A stretch of DNA of 64,000 nt from NCBI RefSeq assembly GCF_021405525.1, contig NZ_JAGQAG010000001.1:3224001-3288000 (forward strand), read 5' to 3'. This DNA comes from Ruegeria pomeroyi. Its GTDB lineage: Bacteria; Pseudomonadota; Alphaproteobacteria; Rhodobacterales; Rhodobacteraceae. Position numbers and translations under genes: made by a program. Numbering within the stretch: position 1 is the stretch's first letter; every line of letters starts with the position of its first letter. Below are positions 19,721 through 30,400 of the stretch, in pieces. Below the pieces are notes generated by a model, which was given only the letters and a program-made list of their open reading frames with translations, ran no database searches and was not told the origin of the DNA.

Positions 19721-21820
19721 ATGACCACGTCCCCCCTCCGCATCGGACTGATCGGCGCCGGTTATATCGCCGCCTGGCACGCGGATGCCTTGCGCGCGGT
19801 GCCGGGTGTCGAACTGACTGCCGTCTGCGACCCCAATCTGGACCTGGCCGAGGGGTTGGCCGCCGCCCATGGCGCGCGTGCCTTCGGCGATCTGGACGAC
19901 CTGATCGGCGCTGGTCTGTGCGACGGGGTGCATATCCTGACGCCGCCCGACCTGCATCACCCGCTGGCGCTGCAAAGCCTGCGCGCGGGCCTGCATGTTC
20001 TGGTCGAGAAACCGGTGGCGCTGAACGCCGCTCAGACGCAAGAGATCGAGGATGCCGCGCGCGCCGCGAACCGCCGCTTTCACGCGGGCCACAACTTCCT
20101 TGGCCTGCCGTCGTACACACGGCTGAAACGCGAGATCCGGCGTGGCGCGCTGGGCCGCGTCTCGGGCGCTGAAATCCGCTGGTGCTATCCGTTCGGCCCC
20201 CTGCGCGCGGGCCCCTTCGGCATCTGGCCGCTGCGCGACACCCGCAACCTGATGCTGGAATTCGGCCCGCATCTGATCAGCCTGGTAATCGACCTGTTCG
20301 GCCTGCCCGAGATCGAACATGTGGCGCTGTCCAAACCGGTGGCGCTGCCCGGCGCGGGCACCCGGCCGCAGGGCTGGCGTATCCTGGCACGGGCGGGCGA
20401 GGTCGAACTGGTGCTGATCCTGTCACTGGTCGAGACCGCCGATGACCGCTCGGTGACGATCCGCGGGTCCTCGGCGCGGGCGCGGCTGGACCTGGCCGCC
20501 GACACGCTGATCATCGACGCCGAGAACACCGCCGATCTGGTGGCGAACCCGCTGCTGCGCCAGCTGTCGCTGGCCGGTCAGCACCTGACCCAGGGCAGCA
20601 CAAACGCGGCCCGACAACTGACCTCGTTCAATCGCAAATCGCCTTACGCACTCAGCTTTCGTGGCCTCGCCCAGGGCATCTGGGAGCCGGTAGCGCGAAA
20701 TGCCCCCGCCGATCCGCGCTGGTCGGGCAGTTCCGCCGTGGCGGTGATGACAGCACTTGATGCGGTGCTGGCAAAGGTGGACTGGCCCGCGCCGGTGCCC
20801 GCCAAACCCAGCCGCAAACCGGCGCCCAGCGCGATGGTGATCGGTGGCACCGGCTTCATCGGCCGGGCGCTGACCCGCGAACTGGTGGCGCGCGGCAACG
20901 ATGTGCGGGTGATCTCGCGCGGGCGGCAGGGGCCGTTTGCCGATCTGCCCGATCAGGTCGAGACGGTCTCGCTATCGCTCCGCGACACAGACGGGCTGGC
21001 CCGGGCGATGGCGGGAATCGACACGGTCTATAACCTTGCGCGCTCCACCGACAGCAGTTGGGAGGATTGCCTGCAAAACGACGTCGCCGTGGCCGAGGGT
21101 ATCGGCAAGGCGGCGCTGTCGGCAGGGGTGCGGCGGCTGGTCTATACCGGCACCATCGCCAGTTTCGACATGTCCGATCCGGCGGTGACGATCACCGATG
21201 CCACACCGCTGCCGGGCGAGATGGAGGACCGCAACCTCTACGCCCGTTCCAAGGCCGAATGCGAACGGCGCCTGATGGCACTGCACCGCAAAAGCGGCCT
21301 GCCGCTGGTGATCGCGCGGCCCGGTATCGTGCTGGGCGCGGGCGGGCCGCTGCAACATTGGGGTATCGGGCGCTGGCACGGCGCCGGGGCGGTGCGGCTG
21401 TGGGGCAACGGGCGCAACCCGCTGCCCTTTGTGCTGATCGGCGATTGTGTCGACGGGCTGATCCGCTGCGCCGAGGCAGAGGGGATCGAAGGCCGCGCCT
21501 TCAACCTGGTCGGCCCGCCGATCCTGAGCGCGCGCGACTATTTCGACGCCATCCATGACCGGCTGGGTGCCCGCATCCGGGTGAGCGGCGGCAACCTGTC
21601 GCTGATGTATGCCGCCGACTGGGTCAAGTTCCAGCTCAAGACCCGGGTTCTGGGGCGCAGCGGGCTGACCCGCCCCTCGCGCGCCGACTGGCTGTCGCGC
21701 GCGCATCAAAGCCGGTTCGACATCTCGGGCGCACAAGCCGCGCTGGGCTGGCAGCCGGTCAGCGACGCCGACACATTCCTGACAGGTGCTGTGGACCGGG
21801 CCGGGCTGCTGGGGTTCTGA
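19721..21820 (+). CDS. Fusion of Gfo/Idh oxidoreductase and NAD-dependent epimerase/dehydratase
   Basis: The 699-residue product joins two sugar-nucleotide-type enzymes. Residues 1 to about 350 are a Gfo/Idh/MocA oxidoreductase (IGLIGAGYIAAWHADAL, then VEKPVALNAAQ with the catalytic lysine). From Met372 a second Rossmann fold begins (VIGGTGFIGRALTRELV), with the extended-SDR catalytic pair Tyr507 and Lys511 in LYARSKAECE and a TGTIASF serine strand. A proline-rich linker (PAPVPAKPSRKPAPS) separates them. It lies 8 bases after a glycosyltransferase, so it probably makes or modifies a sugar for the polysaccharide. Each half is confident; the fusion is real because a single frame covers both with no stop. 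Confidence 0.85.
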   Translation: MTTSPLRIGLIGAGYIAAWHADALRAVPGVELTAVCDPNLDLAEGLAAAHGARAFGDLDDLIGAGLCDGVHILTPPDLHHPLALQSLRAGLHVLVEKPVALNAAQTQEIEDAARAANRRFHAGHNFLGLPSYTRLKREIRRGALGRVSGAEIRWCYPFGPLRAGPFGIWPLRDTRNLMLEFGPHLISLVIDLFGLPEIEHVALSKPVALPGAGTRPQGWRILARAGEVELVLILSLVETADDRSVTIRGSSARARLDLAADTLIIDAENTADLVANPLLRQLSLAGQHLTQGSTNAARQLTSFNRKSPYALSFRGLAQGIWEPVARNAPADPRWSGSSAVAVMTALDAVLAKVDWPAPVPAKPSRKPAPSAMVIGGTGFIGRALTRELVARGNDVRVISRGRQGPFADLPDQVETVSLSLRDTDGLARAMAGIDTVYNLARSTDSSWEDCLQNDVAVAEGIGKAALSAGVRRLVYTGTIASFDMSDPAVTITDATPLPGEMEDRNLYARSKAECERRLMALHRKSGLPLVIARPGIVLGAGGPLQHWGIGRWHGAGAVRLWGNGRNPLPFVLIGDCVDGLIRCAEAEGIEGRAFNLVGPPILSARDYFDAIHDRLGARIRVSGGNLSLMYAADWVKFQLKTRVLGRSGLTRPSRADWLSRAHQSRFDISGAQAALGWQPVSDADTFLTGAVDRAGLLGF

Positions 21821-21822
21821 GT

Positions 21823-22575
21823 CTAGCGCCCGCGCAACCGCAGCGCCCGCACCATGTGACCGGGCAGAATCGCCGCGCAACGCGCGTAGCGCGGCGCAAG
21901 GCGCAGCGGATCGGTCAACATCCGCCACAGCCATTCCAGCGCCAGCTTCCGCATCCACAGCGGCGCCCGGCGCTGGTGACCGCCCAGGAAATCAAGCCCC
22001 GCCCCCACCGAGGCAAAGCCAACGCCCGGCGCCAGGGCCCGACCGCGCAGCGCCAGCCGTTCCTGTCGGGGGGCGCCCAGTGCCAGGAAACACAGGCCGA
22101 TACGCCGCGTGGCCAGTTCCTTCAGGATCGCCTCTGCCGCCGCACCCTCGGGGTCGAACCCGTATTCGGGGGCATGGGTCCAGGCGATGTCCAGCCCAGG
22201 CGTCTCGGCCTCGAGTACGCGCTTGGCATCCCCCAGTGCCACCTCAGAACTGCCCACAAGCGCCACTGGCACCCGCTCGGCCGCAGCCAGCGCGCAGAGC
22301 GGGCGCACCAGGTCCGAGCCCGGCATCAGTTCGACCGGGCGCTGCGCCAACCGCGCCAGCGCCACGATGGGCCGGCCATCGGCCACCACCAGATCCTGCC
22401 CGGCATAGGCGCGGGCAAAGACAGGGTCGCTGCCAAGCTTGACCAGATGATCGAGGTTGATCGTCGCCAGCGCAAACCCCTCGCCCGCGCGAAACCGGCG
22501 CCCCACCTCGCCCATCAGGGCGTCGCGGGTCGGCATGTTGACCGTCACCCTGTCCTCGCCAAAACTGAATTCCAT
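21823..22575 (-). CDS. WecG/TagA/CpsF-family glycosyltransferase (GT26)
   Basis: The 250-residue product matches the WecG/TagA family that adds a (N-acetyl)mannosamine-type or glucosyl residue to a lipid-linked sugar. Conserved segments are LATINLDHLVKLG, VADGRPIVALARL, VALVGSSEVALGDA, LALGAPRQERLA (the GAPRQE signature) and GAGLDFLGGHQRRAP followed by LEWLWRMLTDPLR. It is transcribed against its neighbours, with its stop 2 bases from the convergent epimerase fusion. It probably adds the second sugar of the repeat unit. Confidence 0.88.
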   Translation of the reverse strand: MEFSFGEDRVTVNMPTRDALMGEVGRRFRAGEGFALATINLDHLVKLGSDPVFARAYAGQDLVVADGRPIVALARLAQRPVELMPGSDLVRPLCALAAAERVPVALVGSSEVALGDAKRVLEAETPGLDIAWTHAPEYGFDPEGAAAEAILKELATRRIGLCFLALGAPRQERLALRGRALAPGVGFASVGAGLDFLGGHQRRAPLWMRKLALEWLWRMLTDPLRLAPRYARCAAILPGHMVRALRLRGR

Positions 22576-22755
22576 CGACCTGCCTCCGACTGCCCCCGCC
22601 TTGACTAGCCGCCGACGCGTCCTCAGGCCAGCCCCTGCTGCGAAAGCGAACCGATCCTGCCACCGGATCGCCGCATTCGCGCGCTACCCCCGGGACAAGC
22701 GGGCCGAGCCCTGATAGGCTTGCCCATCCACATGCGACCCACAAGGCAGGAGCAG

Positions 22756-24216
22756 ATGCCCAATCCCGTCGCCTATCTGATGCTGATGCTGTGGCCGATT
22801 GCCTGCGCGTTCCTGTTCACGCGCCTGCCGCTGCAACGCGCAATCATCTGGGGTATTCTGGGGGGCTATCTTATTCTGCCCCCGGTGGCCGAGTTCGACC
22901 TGCCCCTGGTGCCGTCGATGAACAAGGATTCCATCGCCTCGGTCGCCACCTTCCTCGCCTGTCTTTTTGTCGCGCGCAAACGGATACCGCTTCTGCCCGA
23001 CAGTTGGCCGGTAAGGGTATTGCTTTTCAGCTTTGTCCTGTGTGCGGTGCCTACAGTGCTGACCAATCGCGAACCGCTGATCTTTGAGATGGCGCTGCAG
23101 GCCGGGCCGATACGGTTCTTTACCAACTACGTGCCAGGCATGGGGCTACGCGACATCTTGTCGATTATTCTAAGCCAGTTGATCATCTTGTTGCCGTTCT
23201 TCCTAGGACGCGCGCATCTGGCGGACGAGGCCGGGTTACGCAATCTCGTGCTGGCCATGGCGGCAGCAGGACTGGCCTATTCGCTACCGTCGATCTTCGA
23301 GATTATCTTCGCCCCGGTGCTGAACATCTACGTCTACGGCTTCTTCCAGCACGACTTTAACCAGATGATCCGCGAAGGTGGTTTCCGTCCAATCGTGTTC
23401 CTGCCCCACGGGCTTTGGTTGGCCTTCTTCATGACGACCGCCGTGCTATCTGCCACGGCACTGACACGGCACGGTCACGGCAAGAACCGCGAGCGCTGGA
23501 CCGCCGCGCTGGTCTATTTGCTGCTGGTTCTCAACGCCTGCAAGAGCCTCGCGGCGCTGGGCTATGGTCTGGCGTTGTCGCCGGTCCTGCTGTTCCTACG
23601 TCACAACACGGTGCTGCGCATCGCGCTAGGAATTGCCGCGCTGGCGATCGCCTATCCGGCGCTGCGCAATATCGGAGCGATACCGCTGGATGCCATTCTT
23701 GAACGCGCAGCCGCGATCAGCACCGAGCGCGCACAATCTCTGGAGTTCCGCTTCACCAACGAGGAGCAGTTGTTGGAGCGGGCGCATCTGAAACCTTGGT
23801 TCGGATGGGGAGGTTGGAATCGAAATCTGGTCCTGGATAGCCAGACCGGGCAGATAGTCAGCATTCCTGACGGCGCATGGATCATCGCCTTCGGGACCTT
23901 TGGCTGGGTCGGGTATATTGCAAAGATGGGCCTTCTTGCCGCACCAATTATCATGATGGCCAGGCAATCTCGCAAGACAAACTCTGCCGAGATCTCGGAT
24001 TTCGCCGCACCGCTGGTCTTGATTCTAGCCGCCACGATGACCGACATGCTGCTGAATGACACTCTGACACCCTTCACTTGGCTCTGCGCTGGGGCGGTGC
24101 TGGGGTACGTAGAACAATTGCGGCGCCCGCTAAAGCGACCTTTGCCTAGCCCGAGAGAGAATGCGACGGTCTTTGGCGGGCATATGCCTGCTGATGAAGC
24201 TCGGCCCGTGTTGTGA
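22756..24216 (+). CDS. O-antigen polymerase/ligase-like membrane protein (candidate Wzy)
   Basis: The 486-residue protein is hydrophobic throughout, with about ten predicted membrane segments. A large loop contains ERAHLKPWFGWGGWNRN, then SIPDGAWIIAFGTFGWVGYI, the arrangement of O-antigen polymerase-like proteins where GWG and the later D-x-x-W motif are conserved. No other polymerase is visible in the locus, so this is the best candidate for the repeat-unit polymerase. The ATG at 22756 follows GGCAGGAG closely; ATG 22720 and 22732 are in-frame alternatives. Codon use is slightly less G/C-rich than in the glycosyltransferase genes around it. Confidence 0.72.
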   Translation: MPNPVAYLMLMLWPIACAFLFTRLPLQRAIIWGILGGYLILPPVAEFDLPLVPSMNKDSIASVATFLACLFVARKRIPLLPDSWPVRVLLFSFVLCAVPTVLTNREPLIFEMALQAGPIRFFTNYVPGMGLRDILSIILSQLIILLPFFLGRAHLADEAGLRNLVLAMAAAGLAYSLPSIFEIIFAPVLNIYVYGFFQHDFNQMIREGGFRPIVFLPHGLWLAFFMTTAVLSATALTRHGHGKNRERWTAALVYLLLVLNACKSLAALGYGLALSPVLLFLRHNTVLRIALGIAALAIAYPALRNIGAIPLDAILERAAAISTERAQSLEFRFTNEEQLLERAHLKPWFGWGGWNRNLVLDSQTGQIVSIPDGAWIIAFGTFGWVGYIAKMGLLAAPIIMMARQSRKTNSAEISDFAAPLVLILAATMTDMLLNDTLTPFTWLCAGAVLGYVEQLRRPLKRPLPSPRENATVFGGHMPADEARPVL

Positions 24217-24477
24217 CAGACCCGATCGGTGGTTCCGCCTCAATTGATCAACAATCGTCCTCATTCAGGCCACAAAAACCAGAAAGAAACGGGTTTGTTC
24301 GCAAAGCTGCAGCAAACACATTCGAAACCCGTTAAAGTTTGTGTCACAAATACAGATGGTTAAGCATAACTCAGGTAAGAAAAGTAAAATTCGAGGCTTT
24401 CGACCCCAAACCGCTCTCTCTAAGTTGAGCGCGGGTAGGCGGGCTGAAATGAACGAACGGGATCGTTTGGTCTGGCC
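24217..24477. promoter_or_regulatory. AT-rich leader of the PKS gene with two inverted repeats
   Basis: This 261-base gap is clearly AT-richer than its flanks and is the likely promoter region of the PKS operon. It holds a 9-bp inverted repeat AACGGGTTT (24288-24296) with AAACCCGTT (24325-24333), and a short palindrome TTTGTGTCACAAA at 24338-24350. No recognisable -35/-10 pair stands out, and the factor that might bind is unknown. Confidence 0.4.
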
Positions 24478-27400
24478 ATGGCAACGCGTGAAGTAAAGTT
24501 CGAACAGGATGACATAGCCATTGTCGGCATGTCCGTCCATGTTCCCGGCGCCCAGTCGGCGGCAGAATTCTGGCGCAATCTTAGGGCGGGGATCGAGTCG
24601 ATCCAACCGCTTGATGACGAGGCGCTGCTAGAAGCGGGCGAGCGCGCCGACCGGTTGGCTGACCCAAACTATGTCCGCGCCGCAGCCCTGCTGGACGGGT
24701 TTGACCGGTTCGACGCCGATTTCTTTGGCTTCTCACCGAAAGAGGCGGCCATCCTTGATCCCCAGCACCGGCAATTCCTGGAAACCGCCTGGGAGGCGAT
24801 GGAGGATGCCGGCCACCCGCCCGAGACCATCGCCGGGCCGATCGGCGTCTATGCCGGCTGCGGCATGGGCAGCTATTTCTATTTCAACATCTGCTCGAAC
24901 CCCGGCCTGGTCGACGATGTGGGCATGTTCCTGCTGCGCCACACCGGCAACGACAAGGATTTCCTGTCTACCCGCGTGAGCCATGTGTTCGACCTGCACG
25001 GGCCGAGCGTGAACGTGCAGACTGCCTGTTCCACCTCGCTGGTCGCGATCCACTATGCCTGCAAGGCGCTGCGCGAGGGCGAATGCGACATGGCGCTGGC
25101 GGGCGGGTCCACCATCGAACTGCCGCAGGGGCGCGGGTACCTTTACAAGGAAAACGAAATCCTCAGCCCCGATGGCCATTGCCATGCCTTCGACCACCGG
25201 GCGCAGGGCACCGTGTTCGGCTCGGGCGCGGGCGTGGTCGCGCTGCGACGGCTCAAGGACGCGCTGGCCGATGGCGACCATATCTGGGCGGTGATCAAGG
25301 GCAGTGCCATCAACAATGATGGTGCCGACAAGGCCGGATATCTGGCCCCCTCGGTCGGCGGTCAAGCGCAGGCGATCAGCGCCGCGCTGAAGGCGGCGGA
25401 TGTGCCCGCCGAGACCATCGACTATGTCGAATGCCACGGGACCGGCACCTATCTGGGCGACCCGATCGAGGTCTCGGCCCTGACCCAGGCCTATCGCGAA
25501 CAGACCGCCGAAAGCGGGTTTTGCAAGATCGGCTCGGTCAAGACCAATATCGGCCATCTCGACACCGCCGCCGGGGTTGCGGGCTTTGCCAAGACCGCGC
25601 TGGCGCTGCATCACAAACAGATCCCGCCCTCGCTGGGCTATGAGGCGCCGAACCCGGCGATTGATTTCGACACCAGCCCGTTCCGCGTCAACGACCGGCT
25701 GACCGACTGGACGCCGCACAAGGGGCCGCGCCGGGGCGCGGTGAACAGCCTTGGCGTGGGCGGCACCAACGCGCATGTCATCCTGGAGGAGGCGCCCGAG
25801 CGCGCCGCCTCGGACGAAAGCGAGTTTCCGTTCCAGATCCTGTGCCTGTCGGCCCGGTCACGCGCCGCGCTCGATGGAAATGCCAAGGCGTTGGCAGGCT
25901 GGCTGCGCGCCAATCCGGACGTCAATCTGGCCGATGTGGCCTATACGCTGAAAGAGGGTCGTCGCGGATTCGAGAAACGCCGCGTGCTGGTGGCCGAAAC
26001 CGCGCTTGAAGCCGCCGACCTGCTGGAGCAGGGCGATCCGCGCCGGGTGTTCACCCATGACGCGCTGGGGGCCGGGGCCGATGTGGTGTTCATGTTCCCC
26101 GGTGGCGGGGCGCAATATGCGGGCATGGCGCGCGACCTTTACGAGGTCGAGCCGGTCTTTGCCGAATGGATGGACCGGGGGCTGGAGCATCTGCAAAAGA
26201 GCCTCGACTACGATATCCGCGCCATCTGGCTGCCCGACGGCGATACCGCCGAAGCAGACGCCCGGCTGCAACAGCCCTCGGTGCAGCTGCCGCTGATCAT
26301 GATCGTGGAATATGCGCTGGCGCAGCTGTGGCTCAGCTGGGGCGTGCGGCCCGCAGCGCTGGTGGGCCATTCGATGGGCGAGAATACCGCCGCCTGTCTG
26401 GCCGGTGTGATCGGGTTCGAGGATTGCATCGACCTGGTGCTGCTGCGCGGACGGCTGTTTGACACCGTGGCGCCGGGCGGCATGCTGTCGATCTCGCTGC
26501 CGCTGGACGAGGTACAGGCGCTGATCGGCGAGGAACTGGACATTGCCAGCGTCAATGCCCCCCGCCTGACCGCTGTCAGCGGCCCGCAAGCGGCGCTGGA
26601 CCGGCTGTCCGAGGCGCTGCGCGCCCGCGAGGTCGAGTATCAGCGCATCCAGATCGACATTGCCGCCCATTCGCGGATGCTGGAGCCGATCCTGAAGGAG
26701 TACGGCGATTTCCTGCGCGGCCTGACGCTGAGCGCGCCGCAAATCCCGATCCAGTCCAACCGCACCGGCGCGGTGCTGACCGAGGCAGAGGCCACCAGCC
26801 CCGACTACTGGGTCGCACAGCTGCGCAACACCGTCCATTTCGCCGATTGCATCGACGCCCTGTCCGAGGGTCGCGACCGGGTGTTTCTGGAGGTCGGTCC
26901 CGGCAAGGCGCTGAGCTCGCTGGCACAGATGTCGCCCGGCGTGTCGCCCGGCCAGGTGCTGAGCAGCCTGCGCCACCCCGATCAGGACATTGCCGATGAT
27001 GCCTATTTCCTGGGCGTGATCGGTCGGCTCTGGGCCTGCGGGGTCGAGGCCGATTGGCCCCAGATCTGGGGCGAGGCGCTTCGCCACCGCCTGCCCCTGC
27101 CGACCTATGCCTTTCAGCGCAGCCGCTATTTCATCGAGCCCGGCACCCGGCAGGCCGAGGCGCCGCGCGCCCTGCCCGCGCGCAGCGACGACCTTGCCCA
27201 GTGGGGCTGGCGTCCGGTCTGGCGCCCGCGTCTGGCCGATTGCGACATCGACACCGCGACCGAGCTGGCCGAGGCCGCGCCGCGCAACTGGCTGTTCTTC
27301 ATGGACGAGACCGGGCTGGCCGAGGCCGCCGCGCAAAGGCTGGAGGGTGTCGGGCATCATGTCACCCGCATCCGCTCGGGCGACAGTTATGCCCGTCTAA

Positions 27401-30400
27401 CCGATGGCAGCTATACGCTCGCGCCCGAACAGGGGCGGATGGGCTATGACCTGCTGTTGCGTGATCTGGCCGAGCAGCAGCGGCTGCCCGACCGGATCGG
27501 CCATTTCTGGCTGGTGACCGAGGACGAGCGGTTCCGCCCCGGCTCCAGCTTTCATGACCGCAACATGGAACACGGTTTCTTTGCCCTGACCTGGCTGGCG
27601 CAGGCGCTGGGGCAGGTGGACCTGCCCGGACCGCTGCACATCACCACCTTTACCTCGGGCGCGGCGCGGCTGCGCGACGAGGGGCTGACCTATCCCGAAA
27701 AGGCCACCATCGCCGGGCCGATGGGGGTGCTGCCGCATGAAATGCCGGGACTGACCTGTGCGACCGTCGATATCGAACTGCCCGCCCGTCTGCGCCCACC
27801 GCTTTGGGCGCGACTGCGCGGTGCGGCACCCGAACAGGACGAGGACCTGACCCCGGCGGTGCTCGAAGAGTTGTTGGCTGAACCCGGAAACACCATCGCT
27901 GCCCGGCGCGATGGTAAGCGGTTTGGCCGCAGTTACCGCCCGGCGCCGCTGACTGACGCAGGACCTGCCTTCCGAGACGGTGGAACCTATCTGATCACCG
28001 GCGGTTTCGGCGGTATCGGCCTGACGCTGGCCCGTCACCTGATGGACCAGCACGGCGCCAACGTGATCCTGCTGGGGCGTGATCCGCTGCCCGCCGACCG
28101 CGCCTCCTGGCTGTCCGGGCACAGCCCCGCCGACCGTACCAGCCGTCGCATCCGTGCCCTGGCCGAGTTGGAGGCGCTGGAACGTGGCGAGGTGATGGCG
28201 ATTGCCGCCGATGTGGCCAATATCGACCAGATGCGCCGTGCCTTGGGCGAGGCCGAGGACCGGTTCGGCGCGCTTACCGGCGTGATCCATGCCGCGGGCC
28301 ATATTGCGGACGGCCCCGCATTGGCCAAGACCGAGACCGATCTGCACCGTGTCCTGTCGCCCAAGATGACCGGGCTGCGGGTGCTGGACCAGCTCTTCCC
28401 CGACGGGGTGCTGGAACTGATGGTGCTCTGTGCCTCGTCCTCGACCGCCAGCCGCCCGGCGGGTCAGGTCGATTACGTGGCCGCCAACGAGTATCTCAAC
28501 GCCTTTGCCGACAGCCGGCAGAGCGGCGCAACCCGCGTGGTCGCGGTCAACTGGGGCGTCTGGGCCGATATCGGCATGGCCGCCGATGCCCGCGCCGCCC
28601 GGCTGGGCGCCGGTCACGACACCGAGCGCAGCCCGACCGGGCTGCCGCTGCTGCACGAGGTCGGGTTTGACGAGGCGGGCAACCGCCTGTTCGTCTCGCG
28701 GCTGAGCGCCGAGGATTGGGTATTCGACGAACACCGCACCGCCGGTGGCACCGCGCTGCTACCCGGCACCGGCTATCTGGAACTGGCTGCGCAGGCGCTG
28801 CACGCGCAGGGCATCACCCACCCCTATGACATCCGCGATCTCTATTTCTTCCGCCCGCTCAGGGTGAACGGCACCCCGCGCGAGGTGGTGGTCCGGCTGG
28901 AGGACGCGCCGGACGGCGTCGCCTTTTCCGTCTGGAGCGCGCTGCCCGGTGGCGGCTACGCCCAGAACGCGCAGGCCCGGCTGGTGCCCGCGCCCGAGGC
29001 ACAGGCCGAACCGCTCGACCTGGCCGCCATCGCCAGCCGCTGCCCCGAGGCAGAGGGTGCCGCGCCCGATACGGTGCTGCACAGTCCGCAGGAACGGCAC
29101 CTGCAATTCGGCCCTCGCTGGCAGGTGCTGCGCGCCACCGCGCGCGGTACGGGTGAGGGGCTGGCCCGGCTTGCCCTGCCCGAAGCCTATCGCGGCGATC
29201 TCGACAAAGGCTACCGGATGCATCCCGGCCTGCTCGACCTGGCCACCGGCTGGGCCATCAAGCTGTCCGCCGGCTATGATGGCGAAACGCTCTGGGTACC
29301 GGTGTCCTACCGCGCGATCCGGGTTCATGCGCCGCTGACGGCCGAAATCCGCAGCTGGATGCGCCTGACGCCCGATCAGGCCGCGGTGGCGGGGCATGCC
29401 TCCTTCGACATCACCCTGACCGATCCCTCGGGCGCCGTTCTGGTCGAGATCGAAGGGTTCCAGATGCAGCGCACGACGGGCACCATCGACCTGAGCGATC
29501 CCGAACGCCCTGACGCGGAGGCCGCCACGCTGGGGCTGGAGCCCGCACGGAAATCGACGCCGCTCTCGCCCGAGGAACAGCGCCTGCACCACAACATCGC
29601 CCAGGGCATCCGAGCCGAGGAAGGCGCCGAGGCGCTGGTGCGCGCATTGGGCACCGGGCTGCCGCAACTGGTGGTCAGCTCGCTTGACCTGTCCCGGCTG
29701 ATCGCCGAGGCCGATCAGGTCGCAGCCCCGGCGGAAACCGGGCAGAGCTTTGACCGGCCCGAGCTGGACACCGATTATGTGGCGCCCGCGACCGAGACGG
29801 AAAAGACCTTGGCCGGGTTCTTCGAAACCCTTCTGGGGGTCAGCAAGGTCGGCACCCAGGACAGTTTCTTTGACCTTGGCGGCCATTCCCTGATCGCGGT
29901 GCGCCTCTTTGCCCAGATCAACCGCGCCTTTGCGGTGGAATTCCCGATCTCGCTGCTGTTCGAGGCACCCAGCGTCGCCGCCATTGCCGAGCGGATCGAC
30001 GCACGGCTGGGCCGCAGCAGCGCGGGCGATACCCCGGAAACAGCCGAGGCAGCCGCACCCAAGCTGACCCATGTGGTGCCGCTGCATCAGGCGGCGGCTG
30101 GCCATGCCAGCCCGTTCTTCGTGGTGGCCGGCATGTTCGGCAATGTGCTCAACCTGCGCCATCTGGCGCTGATGCTGGGCCGCGACCGGACGGTCTATGG
30201 CCTTCAGGCGCGCGGGCTGGTGGGCGAGGATGCCCCGCATGAAACCATCCCCGAGGCGGCGCGCGACTATATCGCCGAGATGCGGCAGGTACAGCCGCAT
30301 GGCCCCTATCTGCTGGGCGGTTTCTCGGGCGGCGGCATCATCGCCTATGAGATCGCGCAACAGCTGCGTGACGCGGGCGAAGAGGTGGCGCTGCTCGTAC

